A DNA stretch of 64,000 bases from Marinomonas rhodophyticola (lineage in GTDB: Bacteria; Pseudomonadota; Gammaproteobacteria; Pseudomonadales; Marinomonadaceae). The stretch is taken from contig NZ_JAPEUL010000004.1 in assembly GCF_026113935.1 (NCBI RefSeq), positions 806,001-870,000 on the forward strand, written 5' to 3'. The first letter of the stretch is position 1. Every line of letters begins with the position of its first letter. The translations under genes and the position numbers were made by a program. This document shows, piece by piece, positions 9,254-21,623 of the stretch. The notes under the pieces were generated by a model. That model did no database searches. It was given only the letters and a program-made list of their open reading frames with translations, and was not told the origin of the DNA.

Positions 9254-9341
9254 CTTGTCGGAGTGCCATTTGGCTGAGATCGCATCATTAAATGCGGGAT
9301 CCGCAGAACCTGATCGGGCTAATACCCGCGTAGGAAACAAG
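9254..9341 (+). ncRNA. TPP riboswitch (THI element)
   Basis: The conserved THI-box parts are all present in order: GAGTGCC, GGCTGAGAT, GCAGAACCTGATC, GGGCTAATACCCGCGTAGGAAACAAG. The outer stem P1 pairs CTTGT (9254-9258) with ACAAG (9337-9341). Thiamine pyrophosphate binding to this element represses thiamine genes, consistent with thiC immediately downstream. Confidence 0.96.
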
Positions 9342-9536
9342 AAAGTCTCCATTTTTCTTTTCTGCATCGAATGAACTCCTGATTTTTATGGAACCGATGC
9401 GGTCATATCATTTAAAGCGTCCTTTCTACTAAAATTCAGGGTTCATGTTTTGCAATCAACGCCTGTAGTGCGTTAATCGTTGTGAAGCAGCACCCCAGAC
9501 AAGCCATTCTCCATTTTAATAATAAGGGAAGCGCTT
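9342..9536 (+). promoter_or_regulatory. Riboswitch expression platform / long thiC leader
   Basis: A 195-nt leader separates the aptamer from thiC. It contains GCATCG...CGATGC, able to form a stem, and ATGAACTCCTGA early in the leader is nearly complementary to TCAGGGTTCAT further down, offering mutually exclusive folds. No clear intrinsic terminator with a T-tract is visible, so control at translation or by Rho is possible. GGGAAG precedes the start codon. Confidence 0.5.
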
Positions 9537-11557
<2,021 letters not shown>

Positions 11558-11573
11558 GCGCTAAGGAGGATTT

Positions 11574-13088
11574 ATGTCGATAAAACCTCCTGTTGTCTGG
11601 TGTGTGGGCGGATCGGATTCGTCCGCCCACGCTGGACTCCAAGCGGATTTGCGTACAGGGCAAGACTTAGGTTGCCACGTGCAAACGATAGTGACGTGCA
11701 TCACCGCACAAAATTCTAAAGAAGTGCGGTCTGTGGAACCTGTTTCGCTGACTGTGTTCAATGAACAGTGGCAAGCCTTACTCGATGATGTGTCACCAGC
11801 GGTCATTAAGGTTAGCTTACTGCCTTCCATCGACATGGTGAAAGCTTGCTCGGTTTGGGTGCAACGCGTCAAAACCGACTTTCCGAATGTGCTGGTTATT
11901 TTTGATCCTGTTATGGCGGCGAGTAGTGAATCGGGTAATCGCCTGCAACAAGATTCTGCTGGGGCTTCTTTATTGGAGTCTTTGCTTCCATATGTGGATG
12001 TGATTACGCCCAACTTGCTGGAATTTGAGCGGCTGACTGGCTTGTCTGGCCAGCAGCCAGTGGTGGACATACAGAGTCAATTGGCCGCGTATTTAGCGTC
12101 GTCAAAATGCACGTGGTTACTGAAAGCTGGGCATTCAGACGCTGAACAAGCAACGGATTGGCTGGTGAACCAAGATTCTGTCATCGGTTTCTCTTATGAA
12201 AAACTCACTGTGCACAATACCCGTGGCACAGGTTGCACCTTGTCGACAGCGTTGGCGAGCTTTATTGCCCATGGCTACGATCTTCTAGATGCCATGACCA
12301 TGGCTAAGGCCTATATCACTGGGGCGTTAAAAAGTGGCGTGCAGATTGGGGTTGGTGCTGGGCCATTGGGGCGACCTGGTTGGCCGCTTCAGATTGCAAA
12401 CCTGCCGACAATTGTTTGGCCAAATACGCCAGTCATGCCCATACATCAGCCATTTGCCAAAATGGATCTTGATAAAATGGGCTTGTACCCAGTGGTGGAT
12501 TCCGTTGCTTGGTTAGAGTTAGTGCTTAAGCAAGGAGTGAAAATGGCCCAGCTGCGCATCAAAGACCCTAACGATGCTGATTTAAAGCATAAAATTCAGC
12601 AGGCGATTACCCTAGGAAAAGAATACGACGCTCAAGTCTTTATTAATGACTATTGGCAGCACGCTATCACGTTTGGTGCGTATGGCGTTCATCTTGGTCA
12701 GGAGGATTTGGATGTGGCGGACTTGACGCAAATTCAAGCCGCCGGATTGCGTCTTGGCATCAGCACCCATGGTTACTATGAAATCGCTCGCGCTCAGTCT
12801 ATTCAGCCAAGCTACATCGCGTTAGGTCATATTTTCCCGACACAAACCAAAGAAATGCCTTCTCAGCCACAGGGTTTAACTCGGCTGGCACATTACGCCA
12901 TTTTATTGAAAGGCACGTTTCCTACGGTGGCGATTGGTGGCATCAATGCAGAGCGGTTACCAGCCGTGGTGAAAACGGGCGTGGATTGTATTGCTTTAGT
13001 GACGGCCATTACCAAAGCAACAGAACCCGAGGCCGCGACACGATCTTTGATGATGGCCTTTGAGTCCAGTGTGGGAGATAAGCGATGA
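11574..13088 (+). CDS. thiDE: Bifunctional HMP-P kinase / thiamine-phosphate synthase (ThiD-ThiE fusion)
   Basis: A 504-residue fusion. Residues 1-270 are a ribokinase-fold Thi[18 protein letters not shown], the phosphate-binding [16 protein letters not shown] and [15 protein letters not shown]. Residues about 295-500 are a TIM-barrel Thi[40 protein letters not shown] and [14 protein letters not shown]. Together they phosphorylate HMP-P and couple HMP-PP with the thiazole to give thiamine phosphate. The start has AAGGAGG upstream. The thiS start overlaps its stop by 4 nt, indicating translational coupling. Such fusions are known; here it replaces separate thiD and thiE genes. Confidence 0.93.
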   Translation: MSIKPPVVWCVGGSDSSAHAGLQADLRTGQDLGCHVQTIVTCITAQNSKEVRSVEPVSLTVFNEQWQALLDDVSPAVIKVSLLPSIDMVKACSVWVQRVKTDFPNVLVIFDPVMAASSESGNRLQQDSAGASLLESLLPYVDVITPNLLEFERLTGLSGQQPVVDIQSQLAAYLASSKCTWLLKAGHSDAEQATDWLVNQDSVIGFSYEKLTVHNTRGTGCTLSTALASFIAHGYDLLDAMTMAKAYITGALKSGVQIGVGAGPLGRPGWPLQIANLPTIVWPNTPVMPIHQPFAKMDLDKMGLYPVVDSVAWLELVLKQGVKMAQLRIKDPNDADLKHKIQQAITLGKEYDAQVFINDYWQHAITFGAYGVHLGQEDLDVADLTQIQAAGLRLGISTHGYYEIARAQSIQPSYIALGHIFPTQTKEMPSQPQGLTRLAHYAILLKGTFPTVAIGGINAERLPAVVKTGVDCIALVTAITKATEPEAATRSLMMAFESSVGDKR

Positions 13089-13282
13089 AGATTGTGCTAA
13101 ACGACGTACCTTACGAATTTACTGGAAACACTCTCGAAGACTTACTGAATGAGTTGGGGAAAAGTCAGCAAGGTATTGCCATTGCGATCAATCAACAGGT
13201 CGTGCCAAAAAGTTTGTGGTGCGCTACTGAGTTGAATGAGCAGAGTCAGGTGTTTATTTTTGAATCCATTGCTGGAGGTTAA
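13085..13282 (+). CDS. thiS: Sulfur carrier protein ThiS
   Basis: A 65-residue ubiquitin-like protein ending in the required Gly-Gly (FESIAGG), which is thiocarboxylated to carry sulfur to thiazole synthase. The N-terminal [12 protein letters not shown] and the [12 protein letters not shown] segment match the family. It overlaps thiDE by 4 nt and is 1 nt from thiG. No thiF adenylyltransferase gene is found in the operon, so that enzyme must be encoded elsewhere. Confidence 0.93.
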   Translation: MKIVLNDVPYEFTGNTLEDLLNELGKSQQGIAIAINQQVVPKSLWCATELNEQSQVFIFESIAGG

Positions 13283-13283
13283 C

Positions 13284-14060
13284 ATGTCGTCTTTATTGAT
13301 TGCAGGGCACGAATTTCACTCTCGACTTTTTACGGGTACTGGGAAATACGCCAGTGCTGATGCCATGATGGATTCGCTAACGGCCAGCGAAAGCGAACTG
13401 GTGACCTTATCTTTGCGTCGTATGGATTTAAAAAATCACACGGACAATATTCTTCAGCCTTTGCAGCAGCAGGGCATAAAGTTGTTACCCAATACCTCCG
13501 GCGCGCGTACCGCCAAAGAAGCCGTTTTTGCGGCAGAGTTAGCTCGTGAAGCATTAGAGACCCATTGGGTGAAGTTGGAAATACACCCTGATCCGCGTTA
13601 CTTGATGCCAGATGGTATGGAGACTTTGTTGGCTGCCGAAGAGTTGATCAAAAAAGGTTTTGTGGTCATGCCTTATGTTCATGCCGATCCTGTGCTTTGC
13701 AAACGATTGGAAGAAGTCGGTTGTCAGTGTGTTATGCCACTGGGTTCGCCTATTGGTTCAAACATGGGCTTGGCGAGTCGTCCGTTCTTGGAAATTATTA
13801 TTGAGCAGAGTCGGGTACCTGTCATTGTTGACGCTGGCATTGGTGCGCCTTCGGATGCGTCATTGGCCATGGAGCTTGGCGCGGATGCGGTGTTGGTAAA
13901 CACGGCCATGGCCGTTGCCAAACACCCTGCGCAAATGGGCAAAGCTTTTCGTCTTGCGGTGGAAGCGGGTCGAATGGCCTATGAGTCAGGCTTGGGGGAG
14001 CGTCGTTTACAAGCGCAAGCCACCAGCCCATTGACGGATTTCCTTGGAGCCTTGTCATGA
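13284..14060 (+). CDS. thiG: Thiazole synthase ThiG
   Basis: A 258-residue TIM-barrel enzyme that builds thiazole phosphate from deoxyxylulose phosphate, dehydroglycine and ThiS thiocarboxylate. Signatures are [14 protein letters not shown] at the start, [29 protein letters not shown] with the Schiff-base lysine, and [13 protein letters not shown] with [15 protein letters not shown] near the phosphate site. The start at 13284 has GGAGG upstream. It overlaps thiH by 4 nt. Confidence 0.95.
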   Translation: MSSLLIAGHEFHSRLFTGTGKYASADAMMDSLTASESELVTLSLRRMDLKNHTDNILQPLQQQGIKLLPNTSGARTAKEAVFAAELAREALETHWVKLEIHPDPRYLMPDGMETLLAAEELIKKGFVVMPYVHADPVLCKRLEEVGCQCVMPLGSPIGSNMGLASRPFLEIIIEQSRVPVIVDAGIGAPSDASLAMELGADAVLVNTAMAVAKHPAQMGKAFRLAVEAGRMAYESGLGERRLQAQATSPLTDFLGALS

Positions 14061-15229
14061 TGGATGGTGCAAGCCATAAGATTCGCTTGTTAGAACAAAG
14101 CCCAGCAATAGAAGGTCAATTTAGTCAGTTTGTCGAAAGCACAGATTGGCAAGTTGTGACGCAAACGCATCAGGCAAAAACCGAGCAAGATGTGTTGCGT
14201 GCTTTGGCTAAAAGCAAACTTGACGTAGACGATTTTGCGGCGTTGATTTCCCCTGCGGCAGAGCCGTATTTGCTGGAAATGGTGACCAAAAGCGAGCAAC
14301 TGACGCTGCAGCGCTTTGGAAATACCTTGAGTTTGTTTGCGCCCTTGTACTTATCCAACACCTGCGCAAACGAATGTACTTACTGTGGCTTTTCCATGAG
14401 TAATGCAATCAAGCGCCTCACGCTGAATGAATCGCAGATAAACAAAGAAGTGGCAGCCATTAAAAGCAAAGGCTTTGACCATATTCTTTTGGTGACGGGA
14501 GAAACTAACAAAGTCTCCATGCCTTATTTTGAACGCATGATTCCTCTTATCAAGCCTCACTTTAGTCAGCTATCCATGGAAGTCCAGCCATTAGATATGG
14601 AAGAGTACAAACGGTTGCAAGGTATCGGCTTAGACGGTGTGTTGGTATATCAAGAAACTTATCGTCGTACAACTTACCTTGAGCATCATTTACGGGGCAA
14701 CAAATCCAATTTTAATTATCGGTTGGACGCACCGGATCGTATCGGTCAAGCTGGCATTCATAAAATTGGCTTGGGTGTGTTGCTTGGCTTGGAAGACTGG
14801 CGCACGGATTCATTAATGATGGCGCATCATTTACGGCACCTGCAAAAGCGCTATTGGCGAAGTCGCTTTAGTGTGGCGTTTCCGCGTATTCGTCCTTGTG
14901 AAGGTGGCATAGTGCCAAAGTCGATCATTTCGGATCGACAATTGGTTCAGCTTATTGCGGCGTGGCGTTTGTTTGACCGCGATTTGGAAATGAGCTTGTC
15001 AACGCGTGAATCTCCAACGTTCCGTCATCATGCGGTGCGAATGGGCTTTACTACTATGAGTGCAGAGTCAAAAACTCAGCCTGGTGGTTATGCGGACGAT
15101 GCCCAAGATGCTCTTGAACAGTTTGAGATCAGTGATGAGCGCCCTGTGGCTGATATTATGACGATGATTCGTGAGCAGGGACGTGACGTGATTTGGAAAG
15201 ATTGGGATCCGGCACTTTCTGGACCTTAG
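14057..15229 (+). CDS. thiH: 2-iminoacetate synthase ThiH (radical SAM)
   Basis: A 390-residue radical-SAM tyrosine lyase that supplies dehydroglycine to ThiG. The CxxxCxxC iron-sulfur motif is in [35 protein letters not shown] and the C-terminal [14 protein letters not shown], plus [16 protein letters not shown], are typical. The presence of ThiH and the lack of ThiO fit the oxygen-independent route to the thiazole. It is the last gene of the operon; I see no clear terminator behind it. Confidence 0.95.
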   Translation: MMDGASHKIRLLEQSPAIEGQFSQFVESTDWQVVTQTHQAKTEQDVLRALAKSKLDVDDFAALISPAAEPYLLEMVTKSEQLTLQRFGNTLSLFAPLYLSNTCANECTYCGFSMSNAIKRLTLNESQINKEVAAIKSKGFDHILLVTGETNKVSMPYFERMIPLIKPHFSQLSMEVQPLDMEEYKRLQGIGLDGVLVYQETYRRTTYLEHHLRGNKSNFNYRLDAPDRIGQAGIHKIGLGVLLGLEDWRTDSLMMAHHLRHLQKRYWRSRFSVAFPRIRPCEGGIVPKSIISDRQLVQLIAAWRLFDRDLEMSLSTRESPTFRHHAVRMGFTTMSAESKTQPGGYADDAQDALEQFEISDERPVADIMTMIREQGRDVIWKDWDPALSGP

Positions 15230-15427
15230 TAGGAGATCAAGATCTACGCTGATCTTCAAGAATGTGATGGTATTTGCTTGGTTGCAAGTGGAAACAAACA
15301 AATGTCGATTTACCTTTACAAACTAATGACAAGTTTTGCACGTGGATTCTTTCTCTTTGGCACTGTTTGACGCAGAAATAGACATAATAGATTCCAACAA
15401 AACAGGAAACAGCTTAAGGAGCTTACT

Positions 15428-15910
15428 ATGTTGGATCGTAAAAAAGCAGGAATGATGGGCGTTATTGGTTTGAGTGCCGCGATTATAACCGGTGTGGCTG
15501 TGAGTGCATTTGCGGATACGAAAGCACCTCAAAATACAGTTACACAAGGACAAGCCACTCAGGAAGCGCCAGTTAATGCCGTGCCAACCCATGATCAATT
15601 GGCAAGCCGTATAGCGCAGCAACTTGGTTTAGATGAAAAAACACAAACGAAAGTGTCTGATCTTTTTGAAAAAGATGGTAAGGCCATTCGTAAAATTCAA
15701 GAGCAGTTACAAGCGACTCAAATGGAATTAAGTGGCTTGTCACCAAGTTCAAAAGACTATCTAGATAAGGTCGATGATCTTGCCGAAAAAACGGGCGAGT
15801 TAACCGAAGATCTTACTGTTGCCTACGCAAAAAACCGAGTGGGCTTGTATGAGCTGCTTACGCCAGAGCAGATCGAAAAACTGGAAACCCCAGTTCAGCC
15901 GCAATCGTAA
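15428..15910 (+). CDS. Spy/CpxP-like periplasmic protein
   Basis: A 160-residue protein with a signal peptide (basic start MLDRKKAG, hydrophobic core to about 28, cleavage after AFA) followed by a low-complexity Q/T/A linker and a helical domain. The end carries LTPEQIEKL, a copy of the LTxxQ motif of the Spy/CpxP/ZraP periplasmic chaperone family. These proteins buffer envelope stress or metals. The evidence is the motif plus helical composition only, so the assignment is to the superfamily, not to Spy itself. AAGGAG precedes the start. It stands alone between thiH and aroA. Confidence 0.6.
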   Translation: MLDRKKAGMMGVIGLSAAIITGVAVSAFADTKAPQNTVTQGQATQEAPVNAVPTHDQLASRIAQQLGLDEKTQTKVSDLFEKDGKAIRKIQEQLQATQMELSGLSPSSKDYLDKVDDLAEKTGELTEDLTVAYAKNRVGLYELLTPEQIEKLETPVQPQS

Positions 15911-15948
15911 TTTTTCATTGATACATTTCCCTTTGTATTGAGAGCCTT

Positions 15949-15979
15949 GCCCCAGTTCTAAACAGCTGGGGCTTTTTTA
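15949..15979 (+). terminator. Terminator of the Spy-like gene
   Basis: GCCCCAG pairs with CTGGGGC over a 10-nt loop, followed by six T. Confidence 0.88.
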
Positions 15980-15986
15980 GTTTAAC

Positions 15987-16013
15987 AGCCAAAGGACTTT
16001 GATCCCTTTGGCT
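15987..16013 (-). terminator. Hairpin at the 3' end of aroA
   Basis: A 9-bp stem AGCCAAAGG / CCTTTGGCT lies just past the aroA stop. The T-tract on the minus strand is weak. Confidence 0.5.
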
Positions 16014-16038
16014 ATTTGTTTCATAAGAGGTGGGGCTC

Positions 16039-17316
16039 TTAGCTTGCTATGGTATTAAATAGCTCAAAATACGTTGGGAAGGTTTTTGATGTACAACCTG
16101 GATCGTTAATGGTGACAGGCGTTTCAGAAAAAGCAACCAACGAGAAGCACATGGCAATGCGGTGATCATTGTAGGTATCGATGGCCGCATGTTGAAGTGT
16201 TTCAACGGGAGTGATGGTAATAAAGTCTTCACCTTCGATCACGTCAGCACCCAGTTTTTTCAGTTCCGTTGCCATGGCGTATAAACGGTCGGTTTCTTTG
16301 ACTCGCCAGTTATAGATGTTGCGAATGGTGGTTGGGCCTTTGGCGAATAGAGCGGTGGTAGCTATGGTCATAGCCGCATCAGGAATGTGGTTCATGTCCA
16401 TATCTATGCCGTTCAGTTCGCAACGTTCAGCTTCAATCCAAGTCGGGCCATAAGTGATTTTTGCGCCCATTTTGGCCAGTACATCAGCAAATTTCACGTC
16501 GCCTTGTACGCTGTCTGTTCCCACACCGTGGACTTTGATTTTTCCGCCAGCAATCGCCGCAGCGGCTAGGAAGTAAGAGGCAGAAGATGCGTCGCCTTCT
16601 ACCATGATTTCACCAGGGCTTTGGTAAGTTTGCTGACCTTTCACCACAAACGCTTGGTAGTTCTGATTTTCCACTTCCACACCGAATTGTTTCATGGCAT
16701 GTAGTGTAATATCGATATAAGGTTTAGAAACCAATTCACCATCGACTTTGATGGTTAAATCATCTTTTGCCAATGGTGCGCTCATCAATATAGCGGTTAG
16801 GAATTGGCTTGAGATGTTGCCTTTAATAGACACTTCGCCGCCAGATAAACCATTCGCCTTAATACGCAAAGGTGGGTAATTCTTTTCGCCTTCGTATGCG
16901 ATGTCGACACCCAGTGCTTGCAAGGCATCAACAAGATCGCCAATGGGGCGTTCGTGCATCCGTGGCTCGCCGTGAAGGTGGAACTCGCCTTTGCCTAGGC
17001 AAAGTGCGGCAGCCAAGGGGCGCATTGCTGTGCCAGCGTTACCAAGGAATAAATCACCGAAATCTGCTTGAATTGGGCCAGCAAGACCTTCTAGCACACA
17101 GGTTGAACCGTTATCTTCTAGTGAATAGTTAACGCCTAATTTGGTTAGGCTTTCTAGCATGCGACGAATGTCGTCGCTATCCAGTAAGTTGGTGATTTTT
17201 GTCGTGCCTTTTGCCAGTGTGGCTAGTAATAAAATACGGTTTGAAAGGCTTTTAGAACCTGGGATTTGGATCTCTCCATTGGCGTTAGAAAGAGGGCCTA
17301 GTGTTATTGAATTCAT
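16039..17316 (-). CDS. aroA: 3-phosphoshikimate 1-carboxyvinyltransferase (EPSP synthase)
   Basis: A 425-residue enzyme of the shikimate pathway joining shikimate 3-phosphate and PEP. It shows the E. coli-type class I signatures: [20 protein letters not shown] at the start, [19 protein letters not shown] with the PEP-binding NAGTAxRP motif, and [16 protein letters not shown] near the end. The start at 17316 (MNSITLGPL) matches the family; an in-frame ATG 5 codons upstream is less likely. It stands alone, without the serC/pheA/tyrA/cmk neighbours usual in gammaproteobacteria. Confidence 0.94.
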   Translation of the reverse strand: MNSITLGPLSNANGEIQIPGSKSLSNRILLLATLAKGTTKITNLLDSDDIRRMLESLTKLGVNYSLEDNGSTCVLEGLAGPIQADFGDLFLGNAGTAMRPLAAALCLGKGEFHLHGEPRMHERPIGDLVDALQALGVDIAYEGEKNYPPLRIKANGLSGGEVSIKGNISSQFLTAILMSAPLAKDDLTIKVDGELVSKPYIDITLHAMKQFGVEVENQNYQAFVVKGQQTYQSPGEIMVEGDASSASYFLAAAAIAGGKIKVHGVGTDSVQGDVKFADVLAKMGAKITYGPTWIEAERCELNGIDMDMNHIPDAAMTIATTALFAKGPTTIRNIYNWRVKETDRLYAMATELKKLGADVIEGEDFITITPVETLQHAAIDTYNDHRIAMCFSLVAFSETPVTINDPGCTSKTFPTYFELFNTIAS

Positions 17317-17591
17317 TATTAAGTCCATCACAGTGGTTGTGTTTATTGTATTGGTCTTGTGCTAGTAGCGTGTTGCCGCGAGTCAATGATTCGTGTTCGG
17401 TATTGTTTAAAAATGTCCATTTGCAGGTGGTCGCGTCGCTCTGTGATTAAGAGGTCAGTCTTGAATGTGAGATAGTATACCTTTGATGGCGTTTCCTGTC
17501 AGTTCTGCAAATTCACTAAGTTCGCTGTTTTTTACCACAAAGTCTCTTTAGAATGTTGGTGAATAATATAATGACGTATAGGAAAAAGTTT

Positions 17592-18491
17592 ATGAGACAT
17601 CAATACCATCCTCTAGGTTTTGAAGGGTCGCGTATTGCCCAAGGTTTTTGGCGCCTGCAAGAATGGAATATGACATCGTCAGAAACACTTGGCTTTATTG
17701 AGGCCTGTCTAGATTTAGGGGTAACGACATTGGATCATGCGGATATTTATGGTGGTTATCAATGCGAAGCATTATTTGGTGAGGCGTTAAAACATAAGCC
17801 CGCTTTACGAGATAGAATGGAAATTGTCACAAAATGCGGAATATTGCTGCCCTCAGAGAATCGCCCTGAAATACAGGTTCATCGTTATGATTATCGTGCT
17901 GAGCACATTCTAGCCAGTGTTGATCGTTCTCTTGCTAATTTGCAATGTGAGTATATTGATACGTTACTCTTGCATCGCCCAAGCCCTTTGATGGATGCGG
18001 ATGAAGTTGCACAGGCGTTTGATTTGTTGTTTACGCTTGGCAAGGTAAAGCATTTCGGTGTGTCCAATTTTACAACTCATCAATTTGACTTGTTGCAGTC
18101 TCGTCTTGATGCGCCTTTGATTGTGAATCAGGTGGAATTATCACCATTGGCATTGCAACATTTTGAGGATGGCACCTTAGACCATTTACAACAACATGCT
18201 GTAACCCCCATGGCGTGGTCACCTTTTGCGGGTGGTGAATTGTTCTCAGGCTCCAGTGAAAAAGCAAAACGCGTTCAAATGGTATTGAGTGAGCTAGCAC
18301 AGCAAAAGAATTGTACTGTCGATCAAATTGTTATTGCGTGGTTATTGCGACACCCGTCTGATATTTGTCCTGTTATGGGATCAGGAAAGGTTGAACGTTT
18401 GGCCATTGCTGTTGACGCATTATCCATTCCACTGAGTGATGATGATTGGTTTCGTATTTGGGTTGCATCTAAAGGTCAGCCTGTTCCCTAA
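17592..18491 (+). CDS. Aldo/keto reductase, YdhF-like
   Basis: A 299-residue NADPH-dependent oxidoreductase with an aldo/keto reductase TIM barrel. The catalytic tetrad can be placed: Asp and Tyr in DHADIYGGY, Lys in VTKCGI, His in LLLHRPSPLMD. The N-terminus YHPLGFEGSRIAQGFWRL resembles E. coli YdhF, whose substrate is unknown. I chose the ATG at 17592 with AGGAAA upstream; an earlier in-frame ATG would add an unusual 13-residue tail. Divergent from aroA; a terminator follows. Confidence 0.85.
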   Translation: MRHQYHPLGFEGSRIAQGFWRLQEWNMTSSETLGFIEACLDLGVTTLDHADIYGGYQCEALFGEALKHKPALRDRMEIVTKCGILLPSENRPEIQVHRYDYRAEHILASVDRSLANLQCEYIDTLLLHRPSPLMDADEVAQAFDLLFTLGKVKHFGVSNFTTHQFDLLQSRLDAPLIVNQVELSPLALQHFEDGTLDHLQQHAVTPMAWSPFAGGELFSGSSEKAKRVQMVLSELAQQKNCTVDQIVIAWLLRHPSDICPVMGSGKVERLAIAVDALSIPLSDDDWFRIWVASKGQPVP

Positions 18492-18536
18492 AACTTGGAA
18501 TTGTTAACCGTCATTTTAAGCTCTAAACAGGATATT

Positions 18537-18560
18537 AAGCCGCTATATGCGGCTTTTTTT
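18537..18560 (+). terminator. Terminator after the YdhF-like gene
   Basis: AGCCGC / GCGGCT stem with seven T. Confidence 0.85.
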
Positions 18561-18688
18561 GTATCTAGTGTCTTGTATTTGTTTTGCTTGGTGTAGAAAG
18601 CGTGTTGTTTCGTAACCATAGGATGGAAAGTGCACTTTTATTCCCTATACTGGCAGCAATGTATCTGTATAAAGAGGAGATTTATTAA

Positions 18689-19189
18689 ATGAAAAAATAC
18701 TTGGTTATGGCATTAATGGCGCTGGCTGTTGTTGATTCACACGCGCATACGTTACCAAAGCCAACAGGCCCAGTGATTTTAACGGTGACGGGGAATATAA
18801 GTAATACTAATACAGAGAGTAAAACAGCAGAATTTGATCGTGAGATGCTGATGAATTTGGGGGTTGTCGAGCAAAAGACAATGACGCCGTGGAGTGAAGG
18901 TGTGGATTCCTATAAAGGGCCGTTATTGAGATCCTTGATGGCTGCAGTGGGGGTAGATTCTGGTACTTTGTCTGTGACTGCGTTAAACGATTTTAGTGCC
19001 ATAGTACCTGTGCAAGATGGTAAGAATCATAATGTTATGCTTGCTATGGATATTAATGGGAAACCGATGTCTGTAAGAGATAAGGGGCCTATCTTTTTAC
19101 TTTATCCTTTTAGTGATGTGCCAAGTCTAAACAATGAGGTAATTTACAACCGATCTGTTTGGCAGATAAAACTGATAAAAGTAGAGTAA
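18689..19189 (+). CDS. Secreted protein with molybdopterin-oxidoreductase-like domain
   Basis: A 166-residue protein with a signal peptide ([21 protein letters not shown], cleavage near residue 20). The mature part resembles the sulfite-oxidase-like molybdopterin-binding fold in small stand-alone proteins: [51 protein letters not shown] and [13 protein letters not shown]. No cysteine for molybdenum coordination is visible, so it may bind a ligand rather than catalyse. It is followed after 8 nt by a membrane histidine kinase and then an HD-GYP regulator, suggesting a periplasmic partner of that sensor; this role is inference. Confidence 0.65.
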   Translation: MKKYLVMALMALAVVDSHAHTLPKPTGPVILTVTGNISNTNTESKTAEFDREMLMNLGVVEQKTMTPWSEGVDSYKGPLLRSLMAAVGVDSGTLSVTALNDFSAIVPVQDGKNHNVMLAMDINGKPMSVRDKGPIFLLYPFSDVPSLNNEVIYNRSVWQIKLIKVE

Positions 19190-19197
19190 ATTACAAC

Positions 19198-21605
19198 ATG
19201 CGTTTTCTCTTTCTGCCAAGGCTTAAAAAAATTACCAATAGGCAGTTATCGCCATTTATTATATTGGTTTTTTTGGCGTTTGTTTTTATGAGTGCTGCTG
19301 TACTAATGTTTACCGAATTAGTTGAGCGGCAAAAAATGATTATGTCTGCGGTAGAGGAAGATGCTGTATGGGCTGCTTATCAATTAGATAGAGAGGCATT
19401 GAAATTCAGCAATTCGCTCAGCTTATTGCATGATAGTTTCACTGATGAACGCCTTGAAGATGCCAAGAATCGTTTCGATATACTGTATAGTCGAGTCAAT
19501 ATATTAGAGAAAGGTCAGTTAAGGGTGCTTTTTGATCGATTGAAAAACTCTGATCAAATTTTGACTTTCCTTCAAATGAAAATGTCTGAAATAGACCGTG
19601 TTTTATTCTCTAATAAAGACGCCATAGACATTAATTTTTTGTTACATGAAAGTAATGATTTATTGAAAAATATAGAAATTACTGTGGTTGAGACAGTCGC
19701 TTTTCGATCAAAAGAGAAAGTTGTACAGAGAAAGGATTCTTTAGGCCTGTTTCTTTATCTAGGGTCATTGATCGCTTTATTAACTATTACCATGATGTGT
19801 ATTATCGTCATGCTCTTTAGGCAGTTAAAGGTGGCTCGTGAATCGTACGAGAAAACACAAAAATTAGCTGATGAATTAGAAAAAGCGGTTTATTCAGCTG
19901 AGCAAGCACTAAAAATAAAATCAGAGTTCTTGGCAACCATGAGTCATGAAATACGGACGCCAATGAATGCTATTATCGGGTTCAGTTATCTGCTGCTTGA
20001 TGACAGTCTAGAGAAAAATCAGCGAGAAAAAGTGATTAAAATCCAGAAGTCTGCTGATGGTTTGTTAGCAATAATAAACAGTATCTTAGATTATTCAAAA
20101 ATTGAATCAGGAAAAATGGAGTTAGAAAAAGTGCTTTTAGTCTAGATGATGTTTTGGATTATGTTTATCAAAGTAATGAAACAGCAGCAGAGTCTAAGAA
20201 GATAGATTTTATTATCCGTCGTGATTTTTCTATCTGTGACAATCTTATTGGAGATAAAACCCGCTTACAGCAGATTTTAATTAATGTTGTGGGTAATGCA
20301 ATTAAGTTTACTCATTCTGGATTTGTACATCTTAATCTATCCTTGTCATCGAATGAAAATTTAGTGATTGAGGTTGAGGATACTGGAGTGGGAATTAAAG
20401 AGGGAGTGGATGTTTTTGATGTATTCAAGCAAGCTGATAGTAGTACCACTCGATTGTATGGTGGAACAGGGTTAGGTAACTCAGTATCACACAAAAACTC
20501 GTGGCCTTATTAGGTGGTGATATTTCTTACACTTGTGCTCTCGGTGAAGGATGTTTGTTTAGAATTACCATACCTTATTGCCCCGATCAAAGCTCAGAAC
20601 CGTTTATTTTGAGCAATATTGCTTTTATAAAAGAGGATGTTCAAACGAACGCTTTATTAAAAGACCTTAAGATCAGTTCTTTAACTGAATGGCGTACATC
20701 TGATTTGCTCAATTGTCACCTTCCTGTTATTGCCAGTCTTCATTGGCTTAAAATCAGAATATGTGTTGTCTACTCAACTAGAAAAATTCTTAACAAAAAA
20801 AGTGCTTTTTTTAGGTGGCGGCCTAGATGAAATAGGTGAGTATTCCATGACCGGATTAATTACACCTTCGAATATCGTAAAGAAAATTTTGCTATTGGAA
20901 TTGCATGGTTCAAATCAGGAAGTAGAGCCTTCTTCTGATTTTTCTGATAAAAAATATTTTTTCAAAGATAAGGTTATTCTGTTAGCAGAAGATAATAAAG
21001 TTAACGCCAACATTGTTAAAGCTATTATTGAGAAAGTAGGAGCGAAAGTGGATTGGGTGGAAAACGGTAAGGAAGCAGTTGAACGTTCCCTTTCTCAACA
21101 ATATGACTTAATTATCATGGATATTAGGATGCCACTGATGGATGGCTATGAGGCAAGTGAAAAAATTTGTCAAAAATTATCCGAAAGTAAGCCCCCGATT
21201 ATTGTTTTAACAGCGGATACATTTATGGACTCGCAAGAAAATATGATTCGATCTGGTATCGATGATGTGCTTTTTAAGCCGCTTAATCCGTATCTTTTGA
21301 TTGAAAAGATAGAGTTTTGGATGATGAAATATGGTGTAAATGCTTTGCAAGGTACGGAGAATACCAGCTGTTCATCGGTGAGTTATGAGGATTTAAAATA
21401 TGTCCTCTCTAAAATAGAGGTGCTTGAAAACTTGCTTTTATCAGGTGGTTCTGATTCTGAGATGATAATAGATAGTCTAGTGAAGAAATGTGCACAATGT
21501 GATGACTTAGCCGTGCTTGTTTCGGCGGCAAAGGATATTGCGTCTTATGACTATCAAGATGCGTTGATAAAGGTTAGAACGTTTAAAAGGCAACTTTTAC
21601 TGTAG
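19198..21605 (+). CDS. Membrane hybrid histidine kinase (HisKA-HATPase-REC), three frameshifts
   Basis: About 802 residues after repair. Two transmembrane helices (about 18-40 and 182-205) enclose a roughly 140-residue periplasmic, mostly helical sensor region. Then come HisKA with the phospho-acceptor His250 in [20 protein letters not shown], a HATPase domain ([28 protein letters not shown]) and a receiver domain ([30 protein letters not shown]). Frame changes occur near 20133-20138 (one base missing), in the A run 20493-20497 (one A missing) and near 20740 (one extra base); each repair restores a conserved block. The start at 19198 follows the upstream stop by 8 nt. The signal is unknown; the adjacent secreted protein is a candidate partner. 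Confidence 0.82.
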
Positions 21606-21623
21606 TTTCTGAGGGAAAGATAA

